Shown here: one piece after another, positions 55,176 through 64,000 of the stretch
Numbering within the stretch: position 1 is the first letter of the stretch
Layout: each line of letters opens with the position of its first letter
Source: Diospyros lotus
Taxonomy: Eukaryota; Streptophyta; Magnoliopsida; Ericales; Ebenaceae
Reading direction: 5' to 3'
NCBI RefSeq assembly: GCF_014633365.1
Contig: NC_068344.1
Location: 16,259,669-16,323,668, forward strand
Length of the DNA stretch: 64,000 nt
The notes under the pieces: model-generated
What the model was told of the DNA's origin: nothing
The model's input: only the letters and a program-made list of their open reading frames with translations
Database searches by the model: none
Program-made: the position numbers and the translations under genes

Positions 55176-56222
55176 TAGGGGTGTTCGTGGTTCGGTCTGG
55201 CTAGTTTTGAGCTGGTTTAATGCGCCGAACCGCAGGCTTGATTTTCTACAAAATCAAACCGAGCAGTTTGATTTGGTGTGGAAAACCAAATTCGTCAAAA
55301 TTGGGAACATCTAGGAATGGCAAGCAAGAGCACAAACTCGTCATAAGATCATAGGCTAATCAAGTCAGTTTTTGTCTCTTAAAAGAATAGTGTAAGAAGG
55401 TGAAGTAGAAGGGGCCTTGACATCGAGCTAACCAAACCAAAAAGACTTAAATAGGTTGTAGTAAAAAATATAGCAAAAACATGTCCTAACCAAAACAATA
55501 TAATGTACAAAATAGAACAGTAAATTGAAAATCCAAGCATAATAAAGATATACATGTATAACATTTTGTGACTAAAAATAAGTAAAAATACATAAAATAC
55601 AAGACAAGCCATCGTTGAAAGTTTTTCCTTACAAGCATTTTGTGACTAAAAATAAGTAAATAAATAATCAACAGAAAGTGAGAGAGAGAGCATACCAGCG
55701 ACCGACGATCAGCGATTGGAATGGGAGGAGGAAGAAAATGGGGCGACAAGCGTCGGACTGCTGCGAGCCTGCAACAGCGTGGGTGTCGCCAGTGTGAGGT
55801 GCTGATTGCTGTGACTGCGAGCCTACAACGACATGGGGGCCGCCGGTGGGTTGGCGTCGATCGGCGATGTCCGAGGGAAAGGGGAGAGAAAAAGGGTACG
55901 ACGGGCGTGGGTGGGTGCAAATGGCTTAGGGTTAGGGTTTGGTTGGGGGGAAATGGGAGAGAAAGAGGAGATGAAGAGCCGAAAAAGGTCGCCTGGCGCT
56001 TGCCCCTTTTTATATTTATAATATATAAATTATTTTTTCTAAATTATATATCATGTGTGGGCGATTCGATTTTGAACCAAACTGCCGGTCTGCCAAACCG
56101 CGAACTGTGCGGTTTGGCAGTTTTCCAAACCAAACCAGACCAGACCGCCAGTTCAAAAAATTGGCCGATTCGGTTTGGTTCGGTCAGAAACCGCGGTCCA
56201 ACGGCTTTTTTGAACACTCATA
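55176..56222. mobile_element. hAT non-autonomous element (1047 bp) in the leader of F
   Basis: Ends TAGGGGTGTTCGTGG and, reversed, TATGAGTGTTCAAAA; flanks GTCTTTGT (55168-55175) and GTCTCTGT (56223-56230), 7 of 8 identical. Subterminal CGGTTTGG/CCAAACCG repeats are as in the 6066-7522 element. The interior has a GC-rich minus-strand open frame (55486-55920, Pro/Arg/Cys-rich) with no domain, possibly another captured host piece, and a repeated 'attttgtgactaaaaataag' phrase. Confidence 0.85.
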
Positions 56223-56331
56223 GTCTCTGTCATCGCTGGTAGCGTTCTCATCCAAGCCAATAGTTGATGTCGACGACTATTACTATTAGCACCGTCTTCC
56301 AAGTTCAATCGACTAATCTCCCTGTGCCATT

Positions 56332-56517
56332 ATGTCTAACCACTCATCCTTTGGCATCAGCAATCCCGTAAATCCCATTTTAATCGATGACCCAACCAAC
56401 CATCCATCCTCAAGAGAATTACAAAATCTCCATGCCCCGTATAGATTGAACGGAAGGAACTACTTGAAGTGGTCACAATTGGTTCGTACATTCCTCAATG
56501 GGAAGGGAAATTTTTGA
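56332..56517 (+). pseudogene. Copia F gag N-terminus
   Basis: MSNHSSFGISNPVNPILIDD, then the gag motif YRLNGRNYLKWSQLVRTFLN, followed by a stop and loss of homology. Confidence 0.8.
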
Positions 56518-56560
56518 AGATCTTTTATGCCTTGGGCTCTTGCTCAAGGACACCTATAAT

Positions 56561-57150
56561 TTTAGTGGGTAATTTTTTATTTTTTAGTGTGAAGATCTAC
56601 GTCTAGTTGGAATTTCAATTATCAAAGAAAAGAAAAATGTTTAGTTTGAATTATTAGTTTTTGTTAAAGCAATATAATATATATATATATATATATATAT
56701 TAGGCTAATAGGTATGTATCTAAGGTAAATAGATTATGAGTCCTTGGGGTGTTTCCCAAATATAAAAGGTTACATTCTTGGATTATAAGATATTATAGTC
56801 CTTAATATTTACTTCCTTGCTTGTCATCCATTTTGTTGCCAATGAATAGTCATCAATTGTCTCAAAGTAGGTGATATCTCCTCAAAGGAACCTCCTTCTC
56901 TAGAATTTGAATATGGGATTGTTTCTTTTGGAGCAAATACTGCATACCATTATTTCTGTTATCAAGGATATGAGCCAGCATGCCTTTTTCTTCTAGAATT
57001 GGTCTTAACCTCAATATTTCACAACCTAACTTAAAGCAAAATCTTATATAATGGTCCTTAGTATTCCATTTTTCTACTGGTTGAATATGGTATTGATAAC
57101 TGATGTTTTGAGCAGCCTGATAGTGAGGATTGAAGAGTGTCCCATTCTCA
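56561..57150. other. No gene; spacer with (AT)n
   Basis: An AT dinucleotide run lies at about 56676-56700. No element recognised. Confidence 0.55.
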
Positions 57151-57853
57151 TGTTAGTGTTAGTGCCCTAATGCTAGATTTAGATGATATCTAATGGATTT
57201 AATTATGGGACTAATGATGTAAATATTGCAAATGTAATAAAATATGCTTTCATATTTTAAGGTCATATATTCATTCATACCTCTTTAATCAATCTTATGA
57301 ATGAGCTCTTAGATTTCCTAACGATAGTCTTATTCTTAAGTATTAAGAATATGTGACAAAGACTTTCGGATTAAGGTTTTTTTAAAGGTTAATTCTCGGT
57401 CCTTAGATTTCTTAGAAGCAGGCTATAAGTAATCAATTATGGACTATCACATGGATTACTACCTTTGATTAGTATGAGATACTAATGATAAAAGATGGTG
57501 AGTCGCATGCCATAATCCATAAGATGAATATAGTAGACATGCGGGTAGATGTTAGTGGAACATCTATTAAATGTGACGCAAATGATAGATTGTGGAAGCA
57601 TCTAATGTTTTGTAATGATAGATTTGTTGTTGTTATGATTTATGATTAATTGTGTAGTAGTTTGTATTGTTGTTGTTATTTCTGAGTGTAAGTGTGAAGC
57701 GGTGCCTCTCTTATTGTTTAGTGAATTGCATATATAAGTAGCTCACGGTCTCTCTTGTAAGTGGTTAATTCATTTGATCATTTTAGTAAAGTGCTCAAGG
57801 TTATTTTTTTCTCTTCTTGTTCTTCTTCATTTGTGCCCTAGGGCTTTGTTACA
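57151..57853 (+). mobile_element. Probable solo LTR (703 bp) next to copia G
   Basis: Begins TGTTAGTGTTAGTGCCC and ends TGCCCTAGGGCTTTGTTACA. It is followed at once by integrase coding, not by a primer site, so it is not the 5' LTR of G. TATA-like 'gcatatataagtag' at about 57728. Flanking 5-mers TCTCA and TGGTA do not match. Confidence 0.65.
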
Positions 57854-59220
57854 TGGTACTACTAAACCTTTAGAATTTGTTTATTCAGACCTATAGGGAC
57901 CTGCTTCTGTTATGTCTATTGAAGGTTTTAGATACTACATAATCTTTGTGGATGCATGCATTAGATACACTTGGCTTTACCCCTTAAAACTTAAATCCGA
58001 TGCCTTGTCAGTTTTTACAATCTTTCATAAGTTTGTTGAACTTCAATACCAAACCAAGCTTCGAGCCTTATAAACTGTCAATGGGGGGGGGGAATTTAAA
58101 GCCTTCTTACCTTATCTTTATGCTAATGGCATTCAATCTCGGTTTACATACCCACACACTTATCAACAAAATGGTGTGGATGAGAGAAAGCATAGACATA
58201 TAGCAAAAATGGGCCTAACCTTGTTATCTCATGCCCAAATGCCTTTAAAATTTTGGGTGGAAGCTTTTCAGACAGGTGTTCATTTAATAAATGTGCTACC
58301 TGCTTCACCTATCAAGTTTAACACACCATTTGAATTGTTGTATTAGAAGCCACCTAACTATCGTTTGTTACAATTTTTTGGTTGTGCTTGTTTTCCCTAT
58401 CTTCATCCTTATAATAAGCACAAGTTTGATTTCCATTCTAACAAGTGTATTTTTATTAGATATAGTCATACTCAAGATGGCTATAAGTGCTTGCATCCAT
58501 CAGGGAGAGTGTATGTGTCTTAGCATGTGCAATTCAATGCCAATGAGTTTCCCTTTCCTATTTTGTTTCGAACTTCTTCTATATCTAAAGCAGTGTCAAC
58601 TTCCTTAGGGTATTCAATTGCTTTTCTTCAACCCATTATTCTTTCTCCTACTTCTTCAATGTGTTCTCAAGTAACACAATCTCCAACTTCAGCTCTTGTT
58701 AGGTCTCATTCTATCTCCACCAGTTCTCACGCCACAACTCCAACCATTTCCCCTACATTGCAGTCTTTGCCCACTCAACCACTAGCTTCTAAATCTATCG
58801 TACCTAAGTTCAAGGCTACGCCAACTCCTTCAGTTCACCCTAAGCTTACAAGACTTAAAGCCAAACAGTTGTAACCTCTTCTCCTCACGCCTTTGTGAGT
58901 AATCTTGAACCTAGTTCAGTTCATGATGCTCTTTTAGACTCGCGACGGGTTAAGGCCATGGAAGAAGAGTACACAGCCTTGCAAAAGAATAATATTTGGG
59001 ACTTCGTTCCTTTTTCATAGGATATGAACTTAATTGGCTATAAATGGGTTTTTCGGGTGAAATACAATGCTGATGGGTTAGTTCTAAAGTATAAGGCCAA
59101 AGGTTTTCTTCAAACTTCTGGAGTGGATTATGCAGAGACTTTTAGCTCGGTCGTTAAGGCTCTAACTATCAGAGTTCTATTATCTTTAGCAGTCACTTTT
59201 TGGTTGGGACATACAACGAG
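57854..59220 (+). pseudogene. Copia G integrase and first part of RT
   Basis: TTKPLEFVYSDL, EGFRYYIIFVDACIRYTWLY, a G-run slip near 58084 at the NGGEF motif, THQ-like YQQNGVDERKHRHIAKMGL, FGCACFPYLHPYNKHKFDFH, a Ser/Thr/Pro-rich linker (58530-58870), then RT: KNNIWDFVPF, YKWVFRVKYNADG, YAETFSSVVKALTIRVLLSL. It stops at the H insertion. Stops at about 58072, 58347 and 58523. Confidence 0.87.
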
Positions 59221-59454
59221 TGTAATTAGGTTTCTCTCAGTTAGACGAGCAGAAAAAGGGAGAGAGAATTCAATGAAGTGAACCTCAATCAACTGAATTA
59301 ATGAAACATATGAATAGCTATTTATATAGCTATTTTACAATAATCGACTAACTACTCTCAACATAACAACAACAACTTAACAGAAGCTATACAAATACTG
59401 CTAACAAGATAACAGAATACAAATAATATATCAGCTAAAGTAATGTCTCCAACA
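59221..59454 (-). repeat. 3' LTR of copia H
   Basis: Minus-strand TGTTGGAGACATT...CCTAATTACA, preceded by polypurine tract CTGAGGGGGAA (59455-59465). Flank ACGAG on the outer side; its partner is lost with the 5' end. Confidence 0.85.
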
Positions 59455-59906
59455 TTCCCCCTCAGTTTGGAGCTCCTAGTAGAATGAAACTTTGTTGATT
59501 AGTCTGCTGATTAATCTTGCTGCCTTCATTATCCAAGCACAGATTCATTATCATATGGGAGCAAATAAGAGAGATTTGGAGACCAAGTTTGGCACATAGA
59601 AACTGCAACCTATCTCTAGATAAACCCTTTTGTAAAAATATCAGCAACCTGATGCAATGAAGGCACATACCGAATTTCAACTTCCTTATTCTCAACTCTC
59701 TCTCACAAAGTGCACATCTATTTCAATATGTTTAGTCCAAGAGTGAAACACTAGATTCTTTGCCACTGTTAGGTTGTCACACCACAACACTAGAACATTA
59801 GATAACTTGTAACCTAACTTAGTAAAAAGTGATTGCAAGTTCAGTTACACCTTGGGCCATAGCACGATACTCAGCTTCGCCCACTGAACAAGCAACTACT
59901 GACTGT

Positions 59907-62825
59907 TTACGAGAACTCCAAACTAAGAAGTTTGGCCCAAGAAACACCAGATTTTCTAGAAACTTTGTAGCCAGCATGGTTTGCATCAGTAAATACTGTT
60001 AGTGTTAGATCAGGAGAGGATGTGAAACATAGCCCAAGTCCAATAGTACCTTTTGAGTACCTAAGAAGACGTTTACAGGCTATCCAGTGTTGTAATTTAG
60101 GGGTTGCCAAGAATTGACTCAATCTATTCACCACAAAAGATATATCCGGTTGGGTGTAGGTCAAGTATTGAACAGAACCAACAATAGTTCTATATAATGA
60201 TGGATTTAAAAAAACTTCACATTCATCAATAAAAGATACTGCTAAATTCACTAATGTATCACATGGCTTGGAATCATTCATACCAGCTTTACTTAACAAA
60301 TCAATAGTATACTTCGATTGAGTAAGATACAAACCAGTCTTATCTTTGTGGGCTTCAAAACCTAGGAAGTAGTTGATTGATCCTAAGGTTTTGAGAGCAA
60401 AATGTTGATCCAAATCATGAATACACTACTAAAGAGCAGAAGGATCTGATCCCGTGACAAGGATATCATCAACATATATCAAAAGAAACAATACAACACT
60501 GGAAGACCTCTTAATAAACAGAGAAGCATATGCAATTGAACCAACAAAACCCCATGCTTGCAGAGGAGTTTTAAGTTTGGTATACCAAGCTTGTGGAGCT
60601 TGCTTGAGGCCATAGAGAGTTTTCTTAAGTTTGCAGACAAAATTAGGCAGTTTAGTATTAATAAAACCTTTAGGCTATGTTATGTATACATCTTTTGTTA
60701 ATTCCCCATTTAAGAATGCATTGTTGATGTCTACTTGTTGTATGTTCCAACCAAATGTAAGAGCCAAAGAAAACAACACTCTTATAGTGGGTGCTTTTAC
60801 AACTGGACTGAATGTGTCATTATAATCAATCCCAGGGTTTTGAAGAAATCCCTTAGCTACTAGGCGAGCCTTATGCTTAAGAATAGATCCAATTGTACTT
60901 GACCCAAAATACCCATTTACACCCAATAAAATTCATATTCGAAGAATAGGAAACCAACTCCCATGTGTGATTGGATTGCAATGCACGAAACTCCTCCTGC
61001 ATAGCCTTAGTCCAGTGAGGATCATAAAGTGCTTCATGAACTGATCTAGGTTCAAGGGAAGTTAACAGGACATGGGGGGAGGTAACAAGAGGTTGTTAGA
61101 TCGAGTGATCATAGGGTGGATAGATGGAGTTGGAGGTAATTGGTATTTAGGAACTTTAGGTTTAGAAGATGGAATTAATTGAGGACTAGAAGAAGAAGAC
61201 AAAGGATCATAAGGTCTAACAAAATTCTCAAGCAAGGAAACTCCTGAATTATTTGGGATAGTGTCTGACAAAGGAGAGACTAAGGACTGAGATACCCAAG
61301 GAAATTTGAAGAAGAGAAGGGAAGAATCTGAAACATTTCATTTGAAGGTCCTGAGGATGGAGTCATAGATGAGATACCAGCACCACTTGATAGAAAGATA
61401 GAAGAGTAAGGAAATTCAATAGGATTGAATTCAACATGTCATGATACATATATTTTTCTTGTAGGATGTAAGCATCAATGTCCAGCCTGATCAATACTGT
61501 AACCAATAAAGACACATTTGGATGAACGAAAAGTAAACTTGTGTTTATTATAAGGTCTAAGATAAGGAAAGTAAGAGCAACCAAAAGGTTGCAGTTTAAG
61601 GTAATCAGGTTGCTTGAGATAGAGCAATTCAAAGGGACTAGCAAATTGAAACACAACTGAAGGTAGACGATTAATGAGATAAACAACCGTCTGAAAAGCT
61701 GTTGCCCAAAATTTAAGAGGCATTTGGGCATGAGTCAATAAGGTCATTCCCATCTCTGTAATATGACAATGTTTGTGTTAAGTCACACCATTTTGTTGGT
61801 GTGTAGGGATAAGAAAATCTAGGTTGAATCCCACAAGATTGAAGATAAGGAAGAAAGGCTATAAACTCTCCTCTATTGTCAGTTTGTAAGGTTTTCAACT
61901 TAAAATTGTACTGTAATTCAGCAAGTTTATGAAAGTTTATAAATGTTTGCAAGGAATCAAATTTCAATTTCAGAGGAAATAGCTAGGAGTATTAGGTGTA
62001 GGCATCAACAAAGACAATATAGTACTTATAACCCTCAATAGAAACCATACGTGCTGGACCCCACACATCCAAGTATACCAATTCCAAAGGCTACTTTGCA
62101 GTAATAGGACAATTTGCAAAAGGAAGTTGATGTGATTTGTCAATTTTGCATGAATCATAGAATGTAACTTTGCATGAATCATAGAATGTAACAACAGATT
62201 TAGGACAATCGATTTGAATTTTATTCAAAACATGTTTTAATACATGAAAAGTGGGATGACCTAGCTTGGCATGCCACTGTTGTCCTATACAATTTGTTTG
62301 AGCTACATTGACATTCAAAGGTAGATCTGGAACAATTAGATGTTACTTTGTAGATTTATTAGAAGATGAACTAATAACATTCGTGATCTTGGAAGAAAGG
62401 TTGGCAGCAACGTTTGAGGTCTTTGAAAGACTAATAGTCTTGGACGTGGGCATTGCAAGATCAAATGCAGGCTCTAACTGATATAGACCATTCCTAAGCG
62501 TTCATCGGAGTAACACCAGGCTTGAGGCTTTGTCCTTAATCGAACAAGAAGTTGAATCAAATTCAACGATAACATTGTTATCCTTTGTAAGCTAAGAGAC
62601 ACTAAGAAGACTCTTTTTCATTTTAGGGACATGAAGGACATTAGACAAGGAAAGAACTAACTGAGGATGAGTATTAGTATATAAATGACTTATACCAATA
62701 TGAGAGATAGACAAACTCTTACCATCATCAATAATGACCATATCACTACCATGATAGGGAGATGAAAGAGACAAATTGTTAATAATGCATTTTTTTAATG
62801 GATACTTGACTGAAACTGTTTTCAT
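59907..62825 (-). pseudogene. Copia H pol remnant: protease, integrase, RT, RNase H
   Basis: Minus strand: protease part YHGSDMVIIDDG and LHVPKMKKSLLSVS (62592-62825, the first codons overlapping the G junction); pre-integrase QQWHAKLGHPTFHVLKHVLN (62091-62318); integrase at 61713-61475 with LTHAQMPLKFWATAFQTVVY; RT with HKARLVAKGFLQNPGIDYND and VDINNAFLNGEL (60675-60926); YVDDILV near 60470; RNase H SKYTIDLLSKAGM and RLSQFLATPKLQHW (59907-60413). Stops separate the blocks. A 24-bp in-frame tandem duplication (62147-62194) repeats VTFYDSCK. Confidence 0.87.
62147..62194 (-). repeat. 24-bp exact tandem duplication in copia H integrase
   Basis: 'tgcatgaatcatagaatgta' plus four bases occurs twice in a row; eight codons, frame preserved. 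Confidence 0.93.
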
Positions 62826-63045
62826 GACTCAATCTAAAAGGTTTGTAGATCCTTGGTCTCCTACTCATGTGTGTCGATTAAATAAGTCACTTTATGGGCT
62901 CAAGCAAGCCTCTTGAGCTTGGTATACAAAGTTGAGGGTTGCTTTGCAGAGTTGGGGTTTTGTGAAAACTATATCGAATGTGTCTTTGTTTATCAAACGG
63001 ACAACCAGTAATGTGCTTTTTGTTCTAGTCTATGTTGATGATATA
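62780..63045 (+). pseudogene. Copia G RT, middle part
   Basis: Reads [50 protein letters not shown] and LVYVDDI, where the solo LTR interrupts it; the next codons (CTCCTT, Leu-Leu) resume at 63995. A frameshift in the T-run near 62789 and a stop are visible. Confidence 0.85.
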
Positions 63046-63989
63046 TGATGTGAACCCCACGAAGGAAGGTGAGACCCAACGCTCAATAGTGGTTCCTTTG
63101 CCAAGGATCGTTCTAAAACAGATTCGTAATAAAGAAAATAAAGGACCTTGACCCGTTATCTATAAAGAGATAAGAACCAAAGATATAAGAAGGTAGGGTT
63201 GACGCCACACTCAAGATAGATGAGAAGGGTTGTGAGTGGTAAGTCAATAATGAACGCCATAAGATGAAATCTTGATAAGTTCAAAAGTAGTTCGTTAAAG
63301 AACCAAAGAGAAAATTCTCACTAATGATATTGTCAAAAACTGCATTCCTCTTGGGTTACATTGGCTTATATAGCCGAACTCAAATTCTAAATTAGAAGGA
63401 AATAAACCAAATCCTAGGCATAGTAGGAATTGATTACAAGAAGGAAATAGCATAATCTGATAAAGAAACAAGAATTATCTAAAATAGAAAAGATTTAAAA
63501 CAAAGGAGAAAATAAGGGAAGCTTGGATCTTATCAATCAATCATCCCCACATCTTGTCAATCAATCATCCCCAAATCTTGTAAATCTTGTCAATCAATCA
63601 ACCAATCAATCAATCAATCCCAAATCTTGCAATCTTGTCAATCAATCAACTAATCAATCAATCAACCCCAAATCTTGCAACCTTGCAAATCTTCTCAATC
63701 AATCAATCATTCCCAAATTTTGCAATCAAATCAATCAACCCCAAATCTTCTCAATCAATCAATCAATCAACCCAGATTACTTTCAGAGACTTGGATAACA
63801 TTGACAAAGCATCGACTATCTTGAATACTTAATTCGGGCATATTAGAATTTTGAACGATCCTTGAATTTGAGATGTGTTCAATTAGCCCATTTAATGCTC
63901 CCGTAATTTTCTTGGTTCGTGCCCTTGTCATTGGACCTCCATGGATGCTTAACGGGTCTTGTGGGGTTTTAGCTATGTGACTTGCATCA
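63046..63989. mobile_element. Solo LTR (944 bp) inside the YVDD region of copia G
   Basis: TGATGTGAACCCC...ACTTGCATCA, with TGATG/CATCA inverted ends and a perfect ATATA duplication (63041-63045, 63990-63994). It contains a CAATCAATCA-rich minisatellite. No internal coding region. Family unknown, probably Ty3-like by its GTGAACCCC start. Confidence 0.88.
63525..63780. repeat. Minisatellite in the solo LTR
   Basis: Irregular tandem units made of (TCAA)n followed by CCCCAAATCTTG, about seven repeats of 20-40 bp. Two frames are open across it only because the unit lacks stop codons. Confidence 0.92.
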
Positions 63990-64000
63990 ATATACTCCTT

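Larger units (their letters stand above)
54622..56560 (+). mobile_element. 5' part of copia element F
   Basis: 5' LTR 54622-54830 (TGTCAAGATCC...ATTCATCACA), variant primer site TGGTATTAAAGC at 54831-54842, leader interrupted by a hAT element (55176-56222), and the start of gag. Homology stops at about 56560. Copia G (57854 onward) may be its continuation after internal loss. Confidence 0.75.
59221..62779 (-). mobile_element. Copia H, 5'-truncated, nested in G (minus strand)
   Basis: Minus strand: protease remnant, pre-integrase, integrase, RT, RNase H, polypurine tract and 3' LTR (59221-59454). The 5' LTR, primer site and gag are missing; at about 62775-62785 the sequence passes straight into copia G RT. 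H and G are related families (shared PYNKHKF, KCVFIGYS-type integrase motifs). Confidence 0.85.
57854..64000 (+). mobile_element. Copia G (integrase to RT), split by H and by a solo LTR, running off the window
   Basis: Segments 57854-59220, about 62780-63045 and 63990-64000. The 5' portion is missing and the 3' portion lies outside the window. It contains two nested insertions (59221-~62779 and 63046-63989). Confidence 0.82.

Noticed and set aside
57151..57853. 5' LTR of copia G
   Set aside because: Integrase coding follows immediately with no primer site, leader, gag or protease between, so it cannot be G's own 5' LTR in place.
63523..63832. Two overlapping Asn/Gln/Ser-rich open frames
   Set aside because: They are translations of the TCAA-rich minisatellite, which lacks stop codons, and they lie inside a solo LTR.
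53120..64000. Next ARI exon (Rcat/RING2)
   Set aside because: I looked for the conserved cysteine-rich Rcat motifs downstream of a suitable acceptor and saw none; everything classifiable there is transposon sequence.
1..64000. CRISPR arrays, riboswitches, bacterial operons
   Set aside because: The repeats are minisatellites, LTRs or motif arrays of plant transposons; nothing prokaryotic is present.

Overview
The window is plant nuclear DNA, most likely from a eudicot: it has GT-AG introns, Ty1/copia and Ty3/gypsy retrotransposons with initiator-Met-tRNA primer sites, and plant hAT, CACTA and PIF/Harbinger DNA transposons. It contains no bacterial, organellar, rRNA or CRISPR sequence. I cannot name the species.

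One host gene can be supported. It lies on the + strand, starts at 14367 and runs off the right edge. It encodes an ARIADNE-type RING-between-RING E3 ubiquitin ligase, closest to the Arabidopsis ARI7/ARI8 class. Seven coding exons (14367-14525, 24078-24202, 24489-24591, 24718-24808, 50528-50700, 52710-52814, 53031-53119) join in phase and give 281 codons plus 2 nt, covering the acidic N-terminus, RING1 and the IBR. The catalytic Rcat/RING2 half is not in the window. Introns 1, 4 and 7 are about 9.6 kb, 25.7 kb and more than 10.9 kb and are filled with transposable elements. Introns 2, 3, 5 and 6 are small.

Layout. 1-14366 (upstream): a decayed direct repeat, a truncated copia element with 5' LTR and primer site (1533-4460), a hAT element carrying a bHLH exon (6066-7522), a minus-strand copia gag remnant (8841-9747), a CACTA-like element (10655-12188), a 122-bp tandem duplication and a small hAT MITE ending about 430 bp before the ATG. 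Intron 1: a SINE-like unit split by a hAT element, a long-TIR MITE, and a complete but dead Ty3/gypsy chromovirus (17504-23160) with a solo LTR in its reverse transcriptase. Intron 4: copia A1 contains element B, which contains a gag-only Ty3-like element C; then copia A2, a composite solo LTR (X, 38964-43641), and the A3/D/E nest with a Harbinger element carrying what looks like a YSL transporter exon. Intron 7: copia F, a solo LTR, copia G, a minus-strand copia H inside G, and a solo LTR that splits G's YVDD codons.

No pol coding region here is intact, so the elements look dead or non-autonomous. I found no new multi-gene system. The most notable points are two captured host exons inside DNA transposons, a multi-level nest with clean target-site duplications, a junction best explained by LTR-LTR recombination, and the very large introns of a conserved ubiquitin ligase.
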